Assembly (NCBI GenBank): GCA_945877525.1
Contig: CAMDVP010000142.1
Coordinates: 1-7,819 of the forward strand
Reading direction: 5' to 3'
DNA from: an uncultured Clostridia bacterium
GTDB taxonomy: Bacteria; Bacillota; Clostridia; Christensenellales; Aristaeellaceae
Length of the DNA: 7,819 nt
The notes beneath the pieces were generated by a model. It was not told the DNA's origin and made no database searches. It saw only the letters and a program-made list of their open reading frames with translations. Position 1 is the first letter of the stretch; each line of letters opens with the position of its first letter. Positions 5,886 to 7,819 of the stretch are shown here, in pieces. Position numbers and translations under genes: made by a program.

Positions 5886-7520
5886 ATGCTGTATCTGAAG
5901 GAATTTCGCGATGGACGCGGTATGATGTATCTGTATTTTCCGGGGGTCAACCGCCGCACACCCTACAAGCGCAGCGGCCTGTTCGTGCTGATGGACGATG
6001 TGAGTCGTGCGCATGTAGAGCAGGTGATGGCGGAACTGGATTTGGAAACCCTGTGTCGGGACGAGGAAATTGTCCTGGCGTTCCCAGTGCCCGGGGAAGG
6101 CGGCTGGCAGGGCGAAGCCTGCGAGGACTTTGCGCGCTTCTACGACGGGATTACCAAGGCGGACGATGAGCCGCTGCCCACCAATGCCATCGGCATTCCC
6201 ACCTTCGAAGCCATGACCAGCACCTGGCATCCGATGAACGATGTGCGCTATGTGATCGGCCTGGGCAGCGGGGCGGACTTTGCCCTGCGGCTGTGCGCGG
6301 AAAAGCCGGAATGGTTCGCAGGGGTGTGGACGGTGGGCGGAAGACTGCCGGAGAGCACCGTCCCCGCAGCGCCAATGCCCGCATGGCTGAGCGGCGCGGA
6401 CAGTGCCACGGCGCAGGCCTTCTGCCGGGCCAACGAGGCCGACACGGTGAAGGGCAATGTGCATCTGTGCAAAAGAAACCCCGTGCAGCGGGTGATCCTG
6501 GAGGATCTTCCGGCGGATGCCGACGCGGTGCGGCAGGTGTGGCGGCGGCTGTTCCGCACATCCAGACGGGTCAACACCTGCGTCCATGGCGACCTGACCA
6601 ACCGCCTGGAGGACGCGCGCAAGCTGTTCGAGTGCTATGTGGAGGACGACCGTCTGGACGGGCGAAACCACACCTGGTTTGTCAGCGTGCCAGCCTCGCT
6701 GAAGGAAGGGGAGAAGGCGCCGCTGGTGGTGTTCTTCCACGGCGGCTCGGACAATCCTGCGGAGGCCGCGGAAATGTGCCGCCTGCACGAGCTGGGCGAG
6801 GAGGAAGGCTTCATCACCGTTTATCCCTGGGGCAGCAACCGCTGCAGCTGGAACAGCAGCATGGAGCCGGATCAGGAGGACGACGTAGCGTACAGCGCGG
6901 CGCTGATCCGCTATATGCTCCGGCACTATCCGGTGGATGCGCAGCGGGTGTATCTCAGCGGCTTCTCCAACGGCGCGGGCCAGGCGCAGAGCGTCGCCCT
7001 GTGCCATCCGGAGCTGGTGACCGCCATCTTCCCCATTGACGCCAACTGGCCCGGCATCCGCGGCAAGTACATGGAGCTGGAATGGCAGGATGTGATTCCC
7101 TTCCGCCTGGGCATGGAGCGGAAGGCTGAGATGGATTACCGCATTCCCGTGTGGTATACCTACGGCAGCCGGGAACCCTCCTATCCCGTGCGGCGTGACA
7201 GCACGCAGCAGCACCAGTACGACTATTGGAAGATGTACAATCATGTGACCATCCGGCCCACACCTGCCCGGGATGAGGAAGGCGATCCCTGCGGCGTGGC
7301 AGGGGATATTCAGGAAACCCTCCGCCCCAGCACCACCTATCCCGACCATTTGTATGAGATCAACCGCTTCCTGGATGACCGGGGGGAGAATCTCTATAAC
7401 TATGTGGTCATGCACGACAAAGGCCACGAGGTCGCGGAGCAGGACGCCCGCCTGGGCTGGCAGTATGTCAGGAAGTACCGCCGGCTGCCGGACGGAACGC
7501 TTCTGCGCTCGGAGGACTGA
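5886..7520 (+). CDS. Two-domain alpha/beta hydrolase: degenerate N-terminal half plus PHB-depolymerase/LpqC-like esterase half
   Basis: In the 544-residue product, residues about 245-544 look like the PHB-depolymerase/LpqC esterase group. They have FFHGGSDN (283-290) for the oxyanion hole, EEGFITVYPWG (306-316), DAQRVYLSGFSNGAG (351-365) with Ser361, and a probable catalytic His514 in DKGHEV. The usual Asp region reads YGSREP (426-431), with Glu430 where Asp is expected. Residues 1-240 appear to be a second, degenerate copy of the fold. The elbow is GLGSGA (125-130) with Gly127 at the nucleophile position, no HGG motif is visible, and the end helix (VWRRLFRTSRRV, 218-229) resembles the last helix of this family. 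No signal peptide is seen. The start at 5886 follows GGAAGG by 9 bases and the previous stop by 4, so the two genes are probably co-translated. A polyhydroxybutyrate substrate is unlikely; an acyl or feruloyl ester is more in line with cytoplasmic relatives. Confidence 0.85.
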   Translation: MLYLKEFRDGRGMMYLYFPGVNRRTPYKRSGLFVLMDDVSRAHVEQVMAELDLETLCRDEEIVLAFPVPGEGGWQGEACEDFARFYDGITKADDEPLPTNAIGIPTFEAMTSTWHPMNDVRYVIGLGSGADFALRLCAEKPEWFAGVWTVGGRLPESTVPAAPMPAWLSGADSATAQAFCRANEADTVKGNVHLCKRNPVQRVILEDLPADADAVRQVWRRLFRTSRRVNTCVHGDLTNRLEDARKLFECYVEDDRLDGRNHTWFVSVPASLKEGEKAPLVVFFHGGSDNPAEAAEMCRLHELGEEEGFITVYPWGSNRCSWNSSMEPDQEDDVAYSAALIRYMLRHYPVDAQRVYLSGFSNGAGQAQSVALCHPELVTAIFPIDANWPGIRGKYMELEWQDVIPFRLGMERKAEMDYRIPVWYTYGSREPSYPVRRDSTQQHQYDYWKMYNHVTIRPTPARDEEGDPCGVAGDIQETLRPSTTYPDHLYEINRFLDDRGENLYNYVVMHDKGHEVAEQDARLGWQYVRKYRRLPDGTLLRSED

Positions 7521-7530
7521 AAGGTCAAGC

Positions 7531-7559
7531 TTGAAAAAAACGCGCCTGTGTGATAGGAT
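7531..7559 (+). promoter_or_regulatory. Promoter of the LacI-family gene
   Basis: TTGAAA (7531-7536) and TAGGAT (7554-7559) are separated by 17 bases, with TGA just before the -10 as an extended element. A start near 7566 leaves a leader of about 17 bases that is mostly the GGGGGAGG binding site. No terminator is seen between the preceding stop (7518-7520) and this promoter, so some read-through from the esterase genes is possible. Confidence 0.6.
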
Positions 7560-7582
7560 AGCGGGGTAGGGGGAGGCACGTT

Positions 7583-7819
7583 ATGCGCAAGGAAGAATCA
7601 ACCGTCCAGATCAAGCAGATTGCTGAGGCTGCAGGCTTTTCCCAGAGCACGGTTTCCATTGTCCTGAACGGACGCGGCGACGAGATGCGCATTTCCCAGG
7701 CAACGCAGCAGCGCATCATCAGCGTGGCCCGGGAAATGAATTATCAGCCCAATATTTATGCCCGTCGGCTTCGGGGCATCTCCGGCTCACAGCCCGCGCA
7801 GATGATCGGCCTGTTCTGG
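7583..7819 (+). CDS. LacI/GalR-family transcriptional regulator (5' part, runs off the window)
   Basis: Seventy-nine codons are visible. Residues 8-64 are the standard LacI DNA-binding headpiece: VQIKQIAEAAGFSQSTVSIV with the recognition helix at STVSIVLNG (22-30), then ISQATQQRI, MNYQPN (52-57) and the hinge region YARRLRG (59-65). The ligand-binding domain begins at about IGLFW (75-79) and is cut by the window end. The start at 7583 has GGGGGAGG 6 bases upstream. LacI-family proteins usually repress catabolic operons and respond to sugars or glycosides. Its position beside two divergent hydrolase operons makes them likely targets and hints that the substrate carries a sugar part; that is inference. 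Confidence 0.95.
   Translation, partial: MRKEESTVQIKQIAEAAGFSQSTVSIVLNGRGDEMRISQATQQRIISVAREMNYQPNIYARRLRGISGSQPAQMIGLFW

Noticed and set aside
5682..7427. A 581-codon open frame on the minus strand opposite the two-domain hydrolase
   Set aside because: It has the same kind of shadow composition, no recognisable domain, and overlaps two genes with clear catalytic motifs on the other strand.
1..7819. CRISPR arrays, tRNA or rRNA genes, insertion sequences, phage or defence genes
   Set aside because: No regularly spaced repeats, no cloverleaf-like stretch, no transposase motifs or terminal inverted repeats were seen; nearly all of the window is metabolic coding sequence.

Overview
The window looks like chromosomal DNA from a GC-rich Firmicute, probably a gut-type Clostridia relative. 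This rests on strong AGGAGG-like ribosome binding sites, TTGACA/TATAAT-type promoters with TGN extensions, tightly overlapping genes and a LacI-family regulator. The taxon is an inference; no marker gene is present.

Layout: positions 1-81 hold the last 26 codons of an unrecognised plus-strand gene, followed by a terminator hairpin (87-115). A second long hairpin (146-191) probably ends the minus-strand operon and may work in both directions. The minus-strand operon runs from about 4111 down to 238 and contains four genes: an EstA/esterase-D-like protein without its catalytic serine (3168-4052), an intact EstA-like esterase (2372-3154), a shorter EstA-like protein lacking both serine and histidine (1764-2375), and a class C beta-lactamase-fold serine hydrolase (238-1764). 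The last three are joined by a 4-base ATGA overlap and a TGATG stop/start overlap.

A 299-bp divergent control region (4053-4351) carries one good promoter for each direction plus several repeated motifs. To the right lies a plus-strand pair: a type-B carboxylesterase (4352-5881) and, 4 bases later, a two-domain protein with a degenerate N-terminal alpha/beta-hydrolase-like half and a PHB-depolymerase/LpqC-like C-terminal half (5886-7520). A LacI-family regulator starts at 7583 from its own promoter and runs off the window.

The locus therefore encodes six adjacent serine-hydrolase-type proteins of four structural families, none with a visible signal peptide, in two divergent operons next to a probable sugar- or glycoside-responsive repressor. 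The most plausible reading is a cytoplasmic de-esterification module for an imported acylated compound, such as acylated oligosaccharides or plant glycosides. The substrate is not determined by the sequence. The most unusual feature is that catalytically intact esterases are repeatedly paired with relatives that have lost the nucleophile: Ala in one, Gly in another, and Gly in the N-terminal half of the fusion.
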